This document shows positions 7,765-17,725 of a stretch of DNA of 64,000 nt, piece after piece. Position 1 is the first letter of the stretch; each line of letters opens with the position of its first letter. Source of the DNA: Pseudoalteromonas sp. '520P1 No. 423' (GTDB taxonomy: Bacteria; Pseudomonadota; Gammaproteobacteria; Enterobacterales; Alteromonadaceae); NCBI RefSeq assembly GCF_001269985.1, contig NZ_BBZB01000002.1, positions 1,252,680 to 1,316,679 on the forward strand. The letters run 5' to 3'. The translations under genes and the position numbers were made by a program. Below the pieces are notes generated by a model. It ran no database searches. It was not told the origin of the DNA and saw only the letters and a list, made by a program, of their open reading frames with translations.

Positions 7765-9843
7765 CTATTTCAAATCAATTTTCACATCTGATTTAGGGGT
7801 TGTATTAAAACCAATAAAACTAGCTTGTTTATTGCCATCATTCAAAACTGGTAAACTATTCAATTTACTATAGGCACTTTGCCATTCAACTAAATTTACA
7901 TCATCTAAATAAACCGTATTTTTATTACCAGATAAATCTTCAATTTCTAGTAATACTCTAAAGCTACGATAACCAACACGTTGGGTATTAAAAGCGACTT
8001 CTAGGTTTGTCCAACCTTCTGTGCCATCTAATGTCACAGTTTCAATTAAATGTTTTTTAGCACTTTTAATTGCATATGAGAATTTATCTCGGGTCTTACG
8101 GCCTTGCCAATAAAAGTTTACTTTCGTATCTGAATCTACTTTAATATTGGTACTAATTGTCATCGGTGAACTTGGGTTATAAACACGTCTAAAGTTTGTC
8201 ATGCCAAATGTTTCGATTTGACGAGACTTTAATTCAGCTTTAACAGACTTCTTACCACTTGATGCAGAATCTAACGTAATATCAAATGCATTCTGATCAA
8301 TATTCCAACCGCGTTCGTTACTATTAAAGGTATCAAAGCTTTCAAAGTCAGAACCATTCACTAAATTAACACCTAAACGATAGGTTAATTCTTTATCTGT
8401 ACTTGATACGTGAGCAATACTTTGTTGCCATTTTGTATGGTAAAGTGGGTAAACCGTTTGATCATCTTTGGCTTTAATAGTGATATCACTATTAGAAGTA
8501 ACGGGTAATTTATTGGGTGTAATAACAGCATGGCCACCAGATATGCCTAATTTTATACCGCGTTTTTGAGATAACTGATCTAAACGTTTTAATACAGTAT
8601 ATCTATGCATACCTGTTGCAGGCGTTGGTTTATACCCTTTTAAATAAACAGGTACTATCTCGGCGCGATGTAATTTCTCTCCATCCATCCATACATATAA
8701 AACAAATGAATGTGGTGTAGAATAAAAGTACTGATCGAAGATAAAATTACCCATAGAGTAAGCTATTAACTTATCATTATAGATTTCAAAACCTTGAGTT
8801 ACATGCGGATGATGGGCAATCGCCATATCTGCACCGGAATCAATGGATGTTTTTAATCTCTGTTCAGTTACTAAAGTTGGCTCTGTTTTATATTCTAGGC
8901 TGCCGTGGTATTGCACTATTGTGGCATGGTTATAAGCTGATTCACGGCTAACCGAATCTACAATATTTTGCATAGAACCAAAAGCTGCACCACCTTTATC
9001 ATCTGAAGCTGTTTGGTTTGGTGTAAAACCACCTTCCCAACCGACATAGCCTAAAAATGCGTAATCAGTACCATTGATATTTTGTCTATGGGCTTTAAGC
9101 GCTTGCTCTTTATTTATGCCTGCTCCTGCATAATTTAAGGTACTTTTTTCAAGATATTTTAAAGTTGATTTAAGGCCTGAGTCCATATAATCATAAGTAT
9201 GGTTATTGCCTAAAGTAACAAAGTCTATACCTGCCCATTCAAGGGCAGTGAGTGTTTCTGGTGGAGAATAAAAAGTGACAGATTTAGGTGCGCGTTCGTT
9301 AGGTTTTGTATGTGCAATTTGAGTCTCTAGATTAACCGCGGCCATATCAGCCAAGCTCATATAAGGGCGCATATGCTCAACTATCGATTTTGTATCTTGC
9401 TGTTTACTATCTGCTTCAATAATAACAGCGTTATCAAACTTAGGTTTTGCAAAACGACGGCCCATCATCACATCGCCACCAAAAGCAAATAAGGTGCGCC
9501 CTTGTACTTTTCTAACCAGCTCAACAGGTTGAATATTCATATCCTGTTGCTCTAATTCATAATGACTGAATGTTTGAATACCTGTGTAATAATTTTCTGT
9601 TGAAAATGTTAAAGCATAAATGTCATCGGCTGATACCCAAACACTATAATCACCATTAGTATCGGTTTTAAAGCTTTGACCATTTACCACAAGGCTAGCA
9701 TTTTTAAGCGATCTTTGTTGTTCGTCAACAAGCGAACCTGTAATATTCACTTTACCTGTTTCATCAATAGCTGAAACCGTCTTACACGCACTAACAATGC
9801 CTAAACTTAAACCTATAAGGGTTAACAACAGATTTTTATTCAT
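7765..9843 (-). CDS. CapA-family lipoprotein (poly-gamma-glutamate synthesis-like metallophosphoesterase fold)
   Basis: The start chosen (ATG at 9843) gives a lipoprotein signal MNKNLLLTLIGLSLGIVSAC with the lipidated Cys at 20; upstream in-frame starts add an unlikely Cys-rich leader. Residues about 35-100 form a carboxypeptidase-regulatory-like domain (GSLVDEQQRSLKNASLVVNG). The CapA domain (about 115-410) shows FGGDVMMGR, NLETQIA, TLGNNHTYDY, QYHGSLEY, AHHPHVTQGFEIY and YSMGNFIFDQ, the Asp, Asn and His motifs expected for the metal centre. The last 200 residues are a carbohydrate-binding-like jelly roll (SVKAELKSRQ, TVYLDDVNLVEW). Probably surface or periplasmic; it is not beside a capB/capC pair, so polyglutamate synthesis is unlikely and a hydrolytic role on surface polymers is inference. 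Confidence 0.85.
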   Translation of the reverse strand: MNKNLLLTLIGLSLGIVSACKTVSAIDETGKVNITGSLVDEQQRSLKNASLVVNGQSFKTDTNGDYSVWVSADDIYALTFSTENYYTGIQTFSHYELEQQDMNIQPVELVRKVQGRTLFAFGGDVMMGRRFAKPKFDNAVIIEADSKQQDTKSIVEHMRPYMSLADMAAVNLETQIAHTKPNERAPKSVTFYSPPETLTALEWAGIDFVTLGNNHTYDYMDSGLKSTLKYLEKSTLNYAGAGINKEQALKAHRQNINGTDYAFLGYVGWEGGFTPNQTASDDKGGAAFGSMQNIVDSVSRESAYNHATIVQYHGSLEYKTEPTLVTEQRLKTSIDSGADMAIAHHPHVTQGFEIYNDKLIAYSMGNFIFDQYFYSTPHSFVLYVWMDGEKLHRAEIVPVYLKGYKPTPATGMHRYTVLKRLDQLSQKRGIKLGISGGHAVITPNKLPVTSNSDITIKAKDDQTVYPLYHTKWQQSIAHVSSTDKELTYRLGVNLVNGSDFESFDTFNSNERGWNIDQNAFDITLDSASSGKKSVKAELKSRQIETFGMTNFRRVYNPSSPMTISTNIKVDSDTKVNFYWQGRKTRDKFSYAIKSAKKHLIETVTLDGTEGWTNLEVAFNTQRVGYRSFRVLLEIEDLSGNKNTVYLDDVNLVEWQSAYSKLNSLPVLNDGNKQASFIGFNTTPKSDVKIDLK

Positions 9844-9975
9844 AATTATTATCTTCGATTGCTGGAATAAATACACTAACATGCATTTTAAACATCGAAC
9901 AATGCATTTACACCAAACAACCATAACCTCAGGTTATATGTATTTTCAAAAGCATAAAATACAGTTTAGGATAGT

Positions 9976-10359
9976 ATGATTAAAATAATTAAAAATACAT
10001 CAATGATAGAAATTCCACTCAATAGTTTTGTTCGCAGGACTCAAGACCATAAACAACTCAAAGCGTTAGTTATGGGTACAGGTGCTTTGCTTAAACGAAA
10101 AGGGCGTTCTCGTAACTGGGTATTAAAAGCCGACTGGCCACAGATCAGTGAAATTTTAAATAATGTGCAAGTCAACGAAGAGCCGAGTTGGCAATGGTTT
10201 ATCAATGAATTACATAAACATAAACCACAATTATCAGTTAATGAACTTGTTGAATTAATAAAACAACAACCGCTTATTACACTTAATCAGTTAATTGAAA
10301 AAACAGATTGCACATTAGCACAAGCAAGAGAAGCGATTGATATTGTAGAGTGGCGCTAA
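9976..10359 (+). CDS. Small conserved protein, RRF_GI-like ('ribosome recycling factor family')
   Basis: 127 residues, ATG at 9976 preceded by AGGA at good spacing. The first half has EIPLNSFVRR and ALLKRKGRSRNWVLKADW, a basic helix-strand pattern that resembles the small gammaproteobacterial family annotated as ribosome-recycling-factor-like (PF12614), whose true role is unknown. The C-terminal third (NELVELIKQQPLITLNQLIEKT) reads like a winged-helix or SAM-type helical add-on. It is transcribed divergently from the CapA gene. Family assignment is tentative. Confidence 0.55.
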   Translation: MIKIIKNTSMIEIPLNSFVRRTQDHKQLKALVMGTGALLKRKGRSRNWVLKADWPQISEILNNVQVNEEPSWQWFINELHKHKPQLSVNELVELIKQQPLITLNQLIEKTDCTLAQAREAIDIVEWR

Positions 10360-10471
10360 TTTAATATTATATAGGTTACATAGTAAGTTGTTGATATTAT
10401 TGCTAGCTTAATTAAATAACATCATGTTAACATTCCTCTTTTTTAAGAACAGCAAAATGGTATTAAGTATA

Positions 10472-13405
10472 ATGCAAATATACAAACGGGTTTTTGTACT
10501 ATCAATATTTTGCTTTGCAATGGCAGCATGTGGTGGAAGTGGCGGGACTAATAATGAAACAGACAATAAACAAAAAAATAAAGCGCCTGTTGCAATTGAT
10601 GACTCAGTCAGCATTTGGGTAAATGAAACAGCTCCTATTTCAGTAATCTCAAATGATAGTGATAGTAATGGTGATAATTTATCAATCACTGAGATATCAA
10701 AACCAGCAAATGGCGTTGCAACATTCTCTGACAAAATAATTACCTATACACCTAATTCAAACTTTATTGGTTATGACAACCTTTCCTACATAGTCAGTGA
10801 CTCTAAAGGAGGGTCTTCCAGCGCTAATATTACCATTACAATTAATAATAAAGCACCAGACGCTATCAATGATAATGTAACAACAACGCAAAGCAATTCT
10901 GTTGAATTAAACTTATTAGGTAATGATAGCTCACAAGGACAACATCAATTATCTTTAGTTAGTATGACACCACCTAAGCGTGGTCAAATATATAATGATC
11001 TTGGTGTTATTAGTTATGTACCACAGTTAGGTTATGTTGGTCAGGATTCATTTGGTTATGTTGTTAGAGATACACATGGAGACGAATCCACTGCCACCGT
11101 GTCAATTATAATCGAAAATCAACTCCCTATAGCTGAAAACGATAATGTACAAACATTACAAAATCAAAGTATTGTAATTTCGGTTTTAGACAACGATATA
11201 GACGCTGTTGGAGATAATTTAACAATATCAGGAAATTCACAACCAAATTTTGGTCATGTTTCTATTGAAAATAATCAACTTGTTTATATTCCACAGCTAG
11301 GCTTTTCAGGGCAAGACAGCTTTGACTATGTAATGTTAGATAATTATGGAGCTAGCAGTACTGCCACTATTGTAGTTGATATAACTAATCAATTACCAAA
11401 TGTATTAAATGATAGCATCACTGTCCTTGTCGGACATACTATTGAAATTGATGTATTAGCAAATGATATCGACGTTGAAGGTGATAATTTAACAATTGAA
11501 TCTATAAGTTCACCTGAGCAAGGTTATGCAGAAATAATTGATAATAAAGTTTCTTATACTGCTCCATATAATTATGAAGGAGAAATCATCGTTGGCTATA
11601 CGGTTTCTGATAATTATAGTGGTTCAGATTCAGGGTTTATTAGTTTTGATGTCTCAAATAGTGTCATTCTTACTGGTAAAGTAGCCAATCTTACACAGTC
11701 TGATATTGAGGTGGTATTTACTGAATCTGATAAAAGTATAAAAGTTTTAACTAATTCAAATGGTGTTTTTGAAGCTAAAATACCATTAGAAAATTTGTCT
11801 AGTCTGGTAGTTGCAAACGTTAAATATCCACAAAAATCTTATGAGCTATTTGCGCATTACGGCTCTGTTAGTAGTTTATTAGCAAGCGCAAATGAAAGTG
11901 GTGAAGTAAGTGTACATTCTATAAGTCATTTTACCACAGCTGAATACGAGCTATTAAATCAAATTAATCAGGATCCGATAGTCACAGAACAAACCCTTTC
12001 AGACATACAGCAAAAGCTTGATTACGATTATGTAATAGATTTAGCCGCGACAGCGAACATTATAATCTCTGACAATGGGTTAAATTTACCTGAGCGTTTT
12101 AATTCGATAAATGACTTTATGCAATTACCTTTTGAGATCAGTAAAGAATTAGGAAAATGGCGAATTCATAATAATCAAGATTATATTTTAGCCTATGAAT
12201 CATTATTTAATAATACTCAATTAACGTGGACTCCTGATGAATTAAACCAAGGGAGGCATGCTTTATACCGTTCAGGGAAAGCTTCTTCTTTATTTACCAC
12301 TGACCATTTAATTCTAAATAATGAAAATCAAGGATACATAGATACAAATAACCACTATAAAGCTCCGCTAAAAATAAGTTGGCAATTAACAGACTCCAAA
12401 CTCGATATTAACGTCGAAGACATTAATCGAGAATTTTTATATCAATATGATGATAACGCTGTTGCTAAAAGCTTTAATTTTGGTGCTCAAAATATTCAGA
12501 TAAAAAGTATTCTTAAAACAAATAAACATACGATATTATTTGAAAAAAGAACTGGCTGTAATGAGATTACTACAGATGATGAAAATAATGATATATGTGG
12601 TGAAAATAGTCCAACCCAAACCCTTTATCAAAGTCGTCGATTAATAACAACTTCACTCTCTGAAATTTCGCCGGGTGAGTATCATTTTGAAACTGTTGAT
12701 TATATGCAAGGGAATACTGATACCGGAATATATACCTCTTTTGATACTATTGCTGCGAGTTTCATTCTCAACGCTAATGGTAGTTTTAACGAGTATTCTG
12801 ATAGTTATAATACAAGTCGAACTGGAACTTGGTCTTTACACGATGACGGTTTCCAACTTAATTATGATAACGGAATAAAAATCATTTATGCGAAAATAAG
12901 TAATTACCAAGGGTTACCTATTTATCAATATAGAGTTTTCGAAAACAATCAACCAGTTCTAGTAAAGACAACTTATTTAGTAGCAAAACAGAATTTGAGT
13001 TTATTTTCACATCAAGGTGAATTTATCCCTGCAGAATTACCACTGTTTGATCCTGATATAAATACTAATTTTAAAATACCTTACGAAATTGATCACACTG
13101 GAATTCAACAAAATTATCAAGCAGGTACTTGGTATGACTCTTATTCTGGGCGTTTTAGTTGGTCATTTAATAATCTCATATATAAACTTGACTACTTTGT
13201 GCACCCTGAAAATTATGAATATGTTACCTACTGTGATGTTAATAAAGATAACTGCGAACAATGGCGATATCGTGAATTTGAAGTGATTGGTAAGCTAGGA
13301 GAGTTATATTTAATCAAAAACAATCAAGCTTATATTCCTGGCAAAGTTATTCAAAATAATTTACGTACTGGCTATATCGGACTCTTTAAGTATAAAACGT
13401 TTTAA
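10472..13405 (+). CDS. Surface lipoprotein with four cadherin/Ig-like tandem repeats
   Basis: The ATG at 10472 gives a lipoprotein leader (MQIYKRVFVLSIFCFAMAAC, Cys 20, then GGSGG). Four repeats of about 85-90 residues follow (roughly 35-395), each opening with AP.A.DD/N and containing VLxNDxDxxGDNLTI, a 'G.a...... Y.P...F.G.D...Y.V.D..G' core and a closing strand: the bacterial 'Ig-like / tandem cadherin' type, with Ca-binding DxDxxGD motifs. The remaining 580 residues are unique, beta-rich, with Cys pairs (TGCNEITTDDENNDICG; YCDVNKDNC) and Trp/Tyr-rich strands near the end. Likely an anchored adhesin or extracellular matrix protein; no enzymatic motif is visible. Confidence 0.8.
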   Translation: MQIYKRVFVLSIFCFAMAACGGSGGTNNETDNKQKNKAPVAIDDSVSIWVNETAPISVISNDSDSNGDNLSITEISKPANGVATFSDKIITYTPNSNFIGYDNLSYIVSDSKGGSSSANITITINNKAPDAINDNVTTTQSNSVELNLLGNDSSQGQHQLSLVSMTPPKRGQIYNDLGVISYVPQLGYVGQDSFGYVVRDTHGDESTATVSIIIENQLPIAENDNVQTLQNQSIVISVLDNDIDAVGDNLTISGNSQPNFGHVSIENNQLVYIPQLGFSGQDSFDYVMLDNYGASSTATIVVDITNQLPNVLNDSITVLVGHTIEIDVLANDIDVEGDNLTIESISSPEQGYAEIIDNKVSYTAPYNYEGEIIVGYTVSDNYSGSDSGFISFDVSNSVILTGKVANLTQSDIEVVFTESDKSIKVLTNSNGVFEAKIPLENLSSLVVANVKYPQKSYELFAHYGSVSSLLASANESGEVSVHSISHFTTAEYELLNQINQDPIVTEQTLSDIQQKLDYDYVIDLAATANIIISDNGLNLPERFNSINDFMQLPFEISKELGKWRIHNNQDYILAYESLFNNTQLTWTPDELNQGRHALYRSGKASSLFTTDHLILNNENQGYIDTNNHYKAPLKISWQLTDSKLDINVEDINREFLYQYDDNAVAKSFNFGAQNIQIKSILKTNKHTILFEKRTGCNEITTDDENNDICGENSPTQTLYQSRRLITTSLSEISPGEYHFETVDYMQGNTDTGIYTSFDTIAASFILNANGSFNEYSDSYNTSRTGTWSLHDDGFQLNYDNGIKIIYAKISNYQGLPIYQYRVFENNQPVLVKTTYLVAKQNLSLFSHQGEFIPAELPLFDPDINTNFKIPYEIDHTGIQQNYQAGTWYDSYSGRFSWSFNNLIYKLDYFVHPENYEYVTYCDVNKDNCEQWRYREFEVIGKLGELYLIKNNQAYIPGKVIQNNLRTGYIGLFKYKTF

Positions 13406-13547
13406 GTATTTTTAGTATTTTTAGTATTTTTGCTTATCAAAGACTTACTTTTTGGTAAGTAAAATATCGCGAAATTTAACTTATTTTAATTGTTTTAAAA
13501 AACTGAATCACGTAGCCTACTCAACTTAAAAATTATAGGCTAATTAA

Positions 13548-13880
13548 ATGAAAACATTACTTAAAAGTATTCAATACGGCATGTTAGATTATATAGATGG
13601 TGAAGAGGATCCTGAATATACTTCAGAAGATGTAGAACAGTGCATCACACTGCTATTAGAATTTATGACATTTATGGGCTCTGAGCCACAAACAAATGAT
13701 ACAGCGACCTATGAAGTTCAAGAGTTAGTTCTGTCTTTAAACGATTTAAACGCGCGATGTTTTAACTGTTTAATAGAAACAAGTGAACGTGAAGACATAT
13801 GCAAATTTATAGATAAAGTTATCGTACAAGCTGGATTAAAATTTGATCATGATATAACCGTACAGTACCGTCAGTGGTAA
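13548..13880 (+). CDS. Small acidic hypothetical protein (110 aa)
   Basis: No family recognised. The protein is acidic (DGEEDPEYTSEDVEQ), predicted mainly helical, without signal peptide or membrane span, and holds a Cys pair (RCFNCLIE). The fold may resemble small cytosolic immunity-type or DUF proteins, but I have no motif to support that. The start ATG follows TAGGCTAATTAA; the ribosome site is weak (AGG). Confidence 0.6.
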   Translation: MKTLLKSIQYGMLDYIDGEEDPEYTSEDVEQCITLLLEFMTFMGSEPQTNDTATYEVQELVLSLNDLNARCFNCLIETSEREDICKFIDKVIVQAGLKFDHDITVQYRQW

Positions 13881-13889
13881 AACATTATT

Positions 13890-14093
13890 ATGGATAAACC
13901 AACTGTTTGGATTAAACCTGGTATCGTGAGTATTTTTGGTACTAGCTTTGATGCCGCATCCCATTCACATCAAGCAATTCAATTGGTTTGGCCATCATTA
14001 GAATCATTAATTCAGTCAAGAATTAGGGGTTTCGTGGCGACCGTATTTATTATGGCGAACAATGATGTGTGCAGTACAAGCTATCTTAAATAA
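13890..14093 (+). pseudogene. AraC-family regulator relic (N-terminal cupin piece)
   Basis: The piece KPTVWIKPGIVSIFGTSFD followed by AASHSHQAIQLVW matches the start of a class of AraC regulators with a cupin-type sensor ('..WPGR.lY.Gp..d...H.HhalQi'). The frame runs out after 67 residues, and the next 380 bases hold no helix-turn-helix domain in any frame I could follow, so the DNA-binding half is lost or unrecognisable. Confidence 0.6.
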
Positions 14094-14480
14094 TACCTCA
14101 GCAACTCATGCGGAATTTATTAACAGACTTCCTACTTCCAACACCAATACTAGATTTTAATCATCAAAAATTACAATCTTGATAGCACAAAACAATGGCG
14201 CAATTTACCTATATTTGATGTGATAAGTGCAATTTACAATTTTGTGCGTGATGACATTAAATTGATTTTAATGCTGAGACTACTTGCATACAAAGCGAAG
14301 GTATCGCTGATGATTTAGGGTTTATACACAACCAGATGATTTTCACACCGGATTTGTTAGTAACCTTTTTGGGATTAAAAAACTATTTTTTAGATATGTT
14401 GCTCGCCATTTTATGAACATAAATGTAAATAGAATTCGTAAAAATGGCATTAAATTATTTTGGCTTTAGAGCTTATACTC
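14094..14480 (+). other. Degenerate sequence after the AraC relic
   Basis: No open frame of useful length. Short runs such as LPIFDVISAIYNFVRDD suggest more of the decayed regulator, with several stops and frame changes. The last part leads into the Pho box of the phosphatase. Confidence 0.4.
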
Positions 14481-14483
14481 AAA

Positions 14484-14512
14484 CTGACATATATTTGCCA
14501 TTAATTTGTCAT
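14484..14512 (+). promoter_or_regulatory. PhoB operator (three direct repeats)
   Basis: Three 7-base PhoB half-sites at exact 11-base spacing: CTGACAT (14484), TTGCCAT (14495) and TTGTCAT (14506), separated by AT-rich 4-mers. The first two together match the 18-bp Pho box consensus at 15 of 18. It lies 65 bases upstream of an alkaline phosphatase gene, as expected for a Pho regulon promoter. Confidence 0.85.
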
Positions 14513-14576
14513 ATAACTCCTTTAATCTTTTGTGAAAATATTACTTAAATATATATTTTATAAAAGGTTTCAAAAC

Positions 14577-16250
14577 ATGTACAAAAGTATGTTAGCTTTA
14601 GCTGTATCGGCTATTTTAATATCGGGTTGCAGCGATAATGAAAAAACGATTGAAGTGATCAAGAAGGTCGAAGTAATAAAAGAAGTACCTCGTGCTGAAG
14701 TCACTAAAGTTAAAAATGTTATTTTGATGATAGGCGATGGTATGGGTGCTCAACAAGTTGGATTATTAGAAGAATACGCCCGCAGAGCACCGCAATCTAT
14801 TTATAACACCAAAAACAATATCACTGCGTTATCAAAATTTGCTAATGCTGGTCAAATGGGTTTATCACTCAACGCACCCCATGGTGAAACTGGCAGCTTA
14901 GTTGTAGATTCAGCTTGTTCAGCAACTCAATTAGCCACAGGTCTTGCATCCGGTTCAGAAATGGTTGGGCTAGATATCAACGGCAATAAAGTTCAAACTA
15001 TTTTAGAAAAAGCGAAAGCTATGGGTAAAGCGACTGGTTTAGTATCAGATACTCGAATCACTCACGCAACGCCTGCTGCTTTTGCTTCACATCAGCCTCA
15101 TCGCTCGCATGAATCTGAAATCGCGGTTGAATTGGTCAGTTCAGGTAATGTTGATGTACTACTTTCTGGTGGTGCTCGTGTATTTTTACCGTCAGATATA
15201 AAAACAGATGAAATTGAGCGTGCTGCTATGGCTGAGTTAGGTTTACCTTTAAGTACCTATAAAAAATCAAAACGTAGTGATGATCGAAATATAATTTTAG
15301 AAGCGAAAGATGATCACGGATATAACTTAGCTTTTGATGCAGAACAACTTGATGCCGTTGAAGGTGATAAATTACTAGGCTTATTTTCAAACTCAGGTAT
15401 GGCTGATGGTATCGCCTATTCAGCTTGTAAAAAAGACAATATCTGTACTCAGCCTTCTTTACGTGAAATGACATTAAAAGCATTAAATATATTATCTAAA
15501 GACGATGATGGCTTTTTCTTAATGATTGAAGGTGGACAAATAGATTGGGCTGGCCATGTAAATGATACCGGTTGGATGCTACATGAATTATTGAAATTTG
15601 ATGAAGCTGTAGATGCAGTTTATGAATGGGTTAAAGACAGAGAAGACACCTTAGTTGTTGTTACAGCAGATCATGAAACCGGTAGTTTTGGTTTTAGTTA
15701 CTCTCGTAAAGAGTTACCTCAGGCACAGACATTGTCTGGAGATGGCATGCAAGGAAAAGATTATAAACCTAACTTTAACTTCGGCGCTTTAAACAAACTT
15801 GACAGATTACATGCGCAATCAGGTACTTTTTACGACATGATGAGCCAAGTTGATTCTGATTGGGATTTCAGTAATACAACCGGTGAGCAATGGGCTAATG
15901 CAATCAATAATTACAGTGATTTTAAGGTCACGCCGGAGCAATCGGCGCATATCGCTGAGAGAGAAGAAAATGAGTATTATATAGCTGAACACAAGTACTT
16001 ATCTGCCGCAGAATTTCCTAAAATAAATGATTTCAAGGAATTTTATGTATATGGTGATGAACTTCATGCTAACTTAATTGGCCGTACTTTAGGTGCAGAT
16101 CAAAATACAGTTTGGGGAACGGGTACACATACAGCCGCACCTGTACCTGTTTATGCTTTTGGTCCAGAAGGTGTTACAAAACAATTTTCAACTATGCAAC
16201 ATCATGTAGATTTAGGGCAAAAAATGATGAATGCGATTTCACAAGATTAG
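14577..16250 (+). CDS. phoA: Alkaline phosphatase, lipoprotein form
   Basis: Hydrolyses phosphate monoesters outside the cytoplasm to release phosphate. The ATG at 14577 has AAAGG upstream and gives a lipoprotein leader MYKSMLALAVSAILISGC (Cys 18), followed by a charged coiled linker (TIEVIKKVEVIKEV). Catalytic-site motifs: MIGDGMG (Asp 54, metal), DSACSAT with nucleophile Ser 112, HATPAAFASH, EGGQIDWAGH and TADHETGSFG, then the late GTHTAAPVPVYAFGP His ligand. These follow the Vibrio/Pseudoalteromonas branch of the family rather than E. coli. A triple PhoB site sits just upstream and a bidirectional terminator just downstream, so it is a single-gene Pho regulon unit. Confidence 0.95.
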   Translation: MYKSMLALAVSAILISGCSDNEKTIEVIKKVEVIKEVPRAEVTKVKNVILMIGDGMGAQQVGLLEEYARRAPQSIYNTKNNITALSKFANAGQMGLSLNAPHGETGSLVVDSACSATQLATGLASGSEMVGLDINGNKVQTILEKAKAMGKATGLVSDTRITHATPAAFASHQPHRSHESEIAVELVSSGNVDVLLSGGARVFLPSDIKTDEIERAAMAELGLPLSTYKKSKRSDDRNIILEAKDDHGYNLAFDAEQLDAVEGDKLLGLFSNSGMADGIAYSACKKDNICTQPSLREMTLKALNILSKDDDGFFLMIEGGQIDWAGHVNDTGWMLHELLKFDEAVDAVYEWVKDREDTLVVVTADHETGSFGFSYSRKELPQAQTLSGDGMQGKDYKPNFNFGALNKLDRLHAQSGTFYDMMSQVDSDWDFSNTTGEQWANAINNYSDFKVTPEQSAHIAEREENEYYIAEHKYLSAAEFPKINDFKEFYVYGDELHANLIGRTLGADQNTVWGTGTHTAAPVPVYAFGPEGVTKQFSTMQHHVDLGQKMMNAISQD

Positions 16251-16283
16251 TTTAAAGATAACCTTAAATAGTCTCAAATCAGT

Positions 16284-16318
16284 AAAAGCTTAACTTAATT
16301 AGCTCAGGTTAAGCTTTT
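16284..16318. terminator. Bidirectional terminator between phoA and the TPR gene
   Basis: 11-bp inverted repeat AAAAGCTTAAC / GTTAAGCTTTT ending in a T-run on the plus strand; the A-run on the other arm serves the convergent gene, whose stop codon (16304) lies inside the loop. Confidence 0.8.
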
Positions 16319-16948
16319 TTCAATACACGTCAATTCCTTATAATAAAAGATTAATTCTTTAATATAAGGTTTGTAACGATATTCATATAATTTTCTCAAC
16401 ATAAAGTCCCTTGCATTTTTTTTATCTTGGGAACTTAAAACCCACTCAAAATGTTTCTTACCTTTGTGAATTTTTCCTTGTAATAATAAGTAAAGTCCCA
16501 AATCTATTCTTGCTTCAATATTATCTGGATACACTAAAATAAGTTTAGTGAGTACAGAGCAAGCTGACTTTAAATCTTTATTTGATTTATAACATTGGGC
16601 GAGTAAATACCAAGCAGACATTTTTCTTGGTTCGATTTCTAGGGCTTTATTATATGATTTAATTGCGCGTTGATAATTTTTTTGCGCTTGTTGTACTTGG
16701 GCGATATTTTCCCAATGACATGCAGTTTCTTGGACAATATTGGCTTTTAATAAATAGTTTATAGCATGCTCATAAAAACCTAACCTAAAATGCACCATAG
16801 CAACATTGTTCAGGTTTTTATAATCATTATTATCTTTTTTTATTAATTTACGCCCTATTTTTAAAGCTTTATTAGAATCACCCTTTTCTAACGCAGCTTC
16901 AAATAAATCATTTAACTTATGTTTATTTGCTAGTAATAATTCAAACAT
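16304..16948 (-). CDS. TPR-repeat protein
   Basis: 214 residues made of four or five tetratricopeptide repeats: NLNNVAMVHFRLGFYEHAI, ENIAQVQQAQKNYQRAIKS, AWYLLAQCYKSNKDLKSAC and ARIDLGLYLLLQGKIHKGK. No signal peptide or membrane span, so a cytoplasmic scaffold. The final 30 residues are basic and aromatic (YEYRYKPYIKELIFYYKEL). It is convergent with phoA and has no operon partner to suggest a client. Confidence 0.75.
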   Translation of the reverse strand: MFELLLANKHKLNDLFEAALEKGDSNKALKIGRKLIKKDNNDYKNLNNVAMVHFRLGFYEHAINYLLKANIVQETACHWENIAQVQQAQKNYQRAIKSYNKALEIEPRKMSAWYLLAQCYKSNKDLKSACSVLTKLILVYPDNIEARIDLGLYLLLQGKIHKGKKHFEWVLSSQDKKNARDFMLRKLYEYRYKPYIKELIFYYKELTCIEKSLT

Positions 16949-17059
16949 GGAGTTTACTTGTTAACCATAACTTTATAGTTAAACTTTAGCTCAATAAAAA
17001 CAGCAAATTACTGTTTCATGTAAAATTCATCAAAGTGAATTATTATTGCAATAAAACTA

Positions 17060-17725
17060 TTAAACACCTTGTAGTACTTCTTTTATTTCATCTCTTGAAC
17101 TTAAAATATGTTGTTTAAGTAATTTAACTGCTTTTTTAACATCTCTTTCGATACAGGCATTTAAAATGTCTTTATGATCAGTACCCACTTTTACAACCCC
17201 ACCTAAACTGTTAATATGTACACGCACATATCGCTCAGCCTTTGTATTTAAAATATTCACTAATTCTTGAGTTTGAGGTAAATCAGCTGATGAGTATAAA
17301 CATGTATGATAATCGGTATTTAAATCACACCATACTTTAGGCGCATTATTTAACTTAAGTGCATTATTTAACGTATCTAAAATAAAACCAGCTTGTTTTA
17401 TTTTATCATGGGATAAATTAGGAATTGAACTTTCTAATAGCTGAGCTTCTAATGTTGCTCTTAACAGAAATAGCTCATCTACTTGCTCTAAATTAAACTC
17501 AGTAACACTGGCGCCTTTGTTTGCTTTAAAAGTAATTAGCCCTTCACCTTCTAATAATAAAAGTGACTCGCGTACAGGTATTTGACTTACATTTAGCTCT
17601 TTTGCCAGAGCAGCTTGGCGGATATGTGTTCCAACAGCTATCTCACCACTGAGTATTTTTTCTCTGACAGACTCCGTGACTAACTGAGTCATGGTTTTAT
17701 ATTCCATTTTTTTTACTGCTGACAT
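17060..17725 (-). CDS. GntR-family transcriptional regulator, FadR/FCD type
   Basis: An N-terminal winged helix (about 12-75) with REKILSGEIAVGTHIRQAAL, AKELNVSQIPVRESLLLLEGEGL and a basic wing; then an all-helical FCD ligand domain (about 80-215) with the metal-binding Asp/His pattern (DYHTCLY; DHKDIL near 185). Such proteins bind organic acids or acyl ligands and repress neighbouring catabolic genes. No target operon remains here: the adjacent 700 bases are degenerate, so its regulon may have been lost or lie elsewhere. Confidence 0.85.
   Translation of the reverse strand: MSAVKKMEYKTMTQLVTESVREKILSGEIAVGTHIRQAALAKELNVSQIPVRESLLLLEGEGLITFKANKGASVTEFNLEQVDELFLLRATLEAQLLESSIPNLSHDKIKQAGFILDTLNNALKLNNAPKVWCDLNTDYHTCLYSSADLPQTQELVNILNTKAERYVRVHINSLGGVVKVGTDHKDILNACIERDVKKAVKLLKQHILSSRDEIKEVLQGV

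Noticed and set aside
7765..9843. Poly-gamma-glutamate capsule locus
   Set aside because: Only the CapA-type protein is present; capB, capC and capD-like genes are absent, and the protein has extra domains.
13404..13430. 9-base tandem AGTATTTTT repeat after the cadherin-like gene
   Set aside because: Short, AT-rich and without a clear stem; not enough to call a terminator or element.
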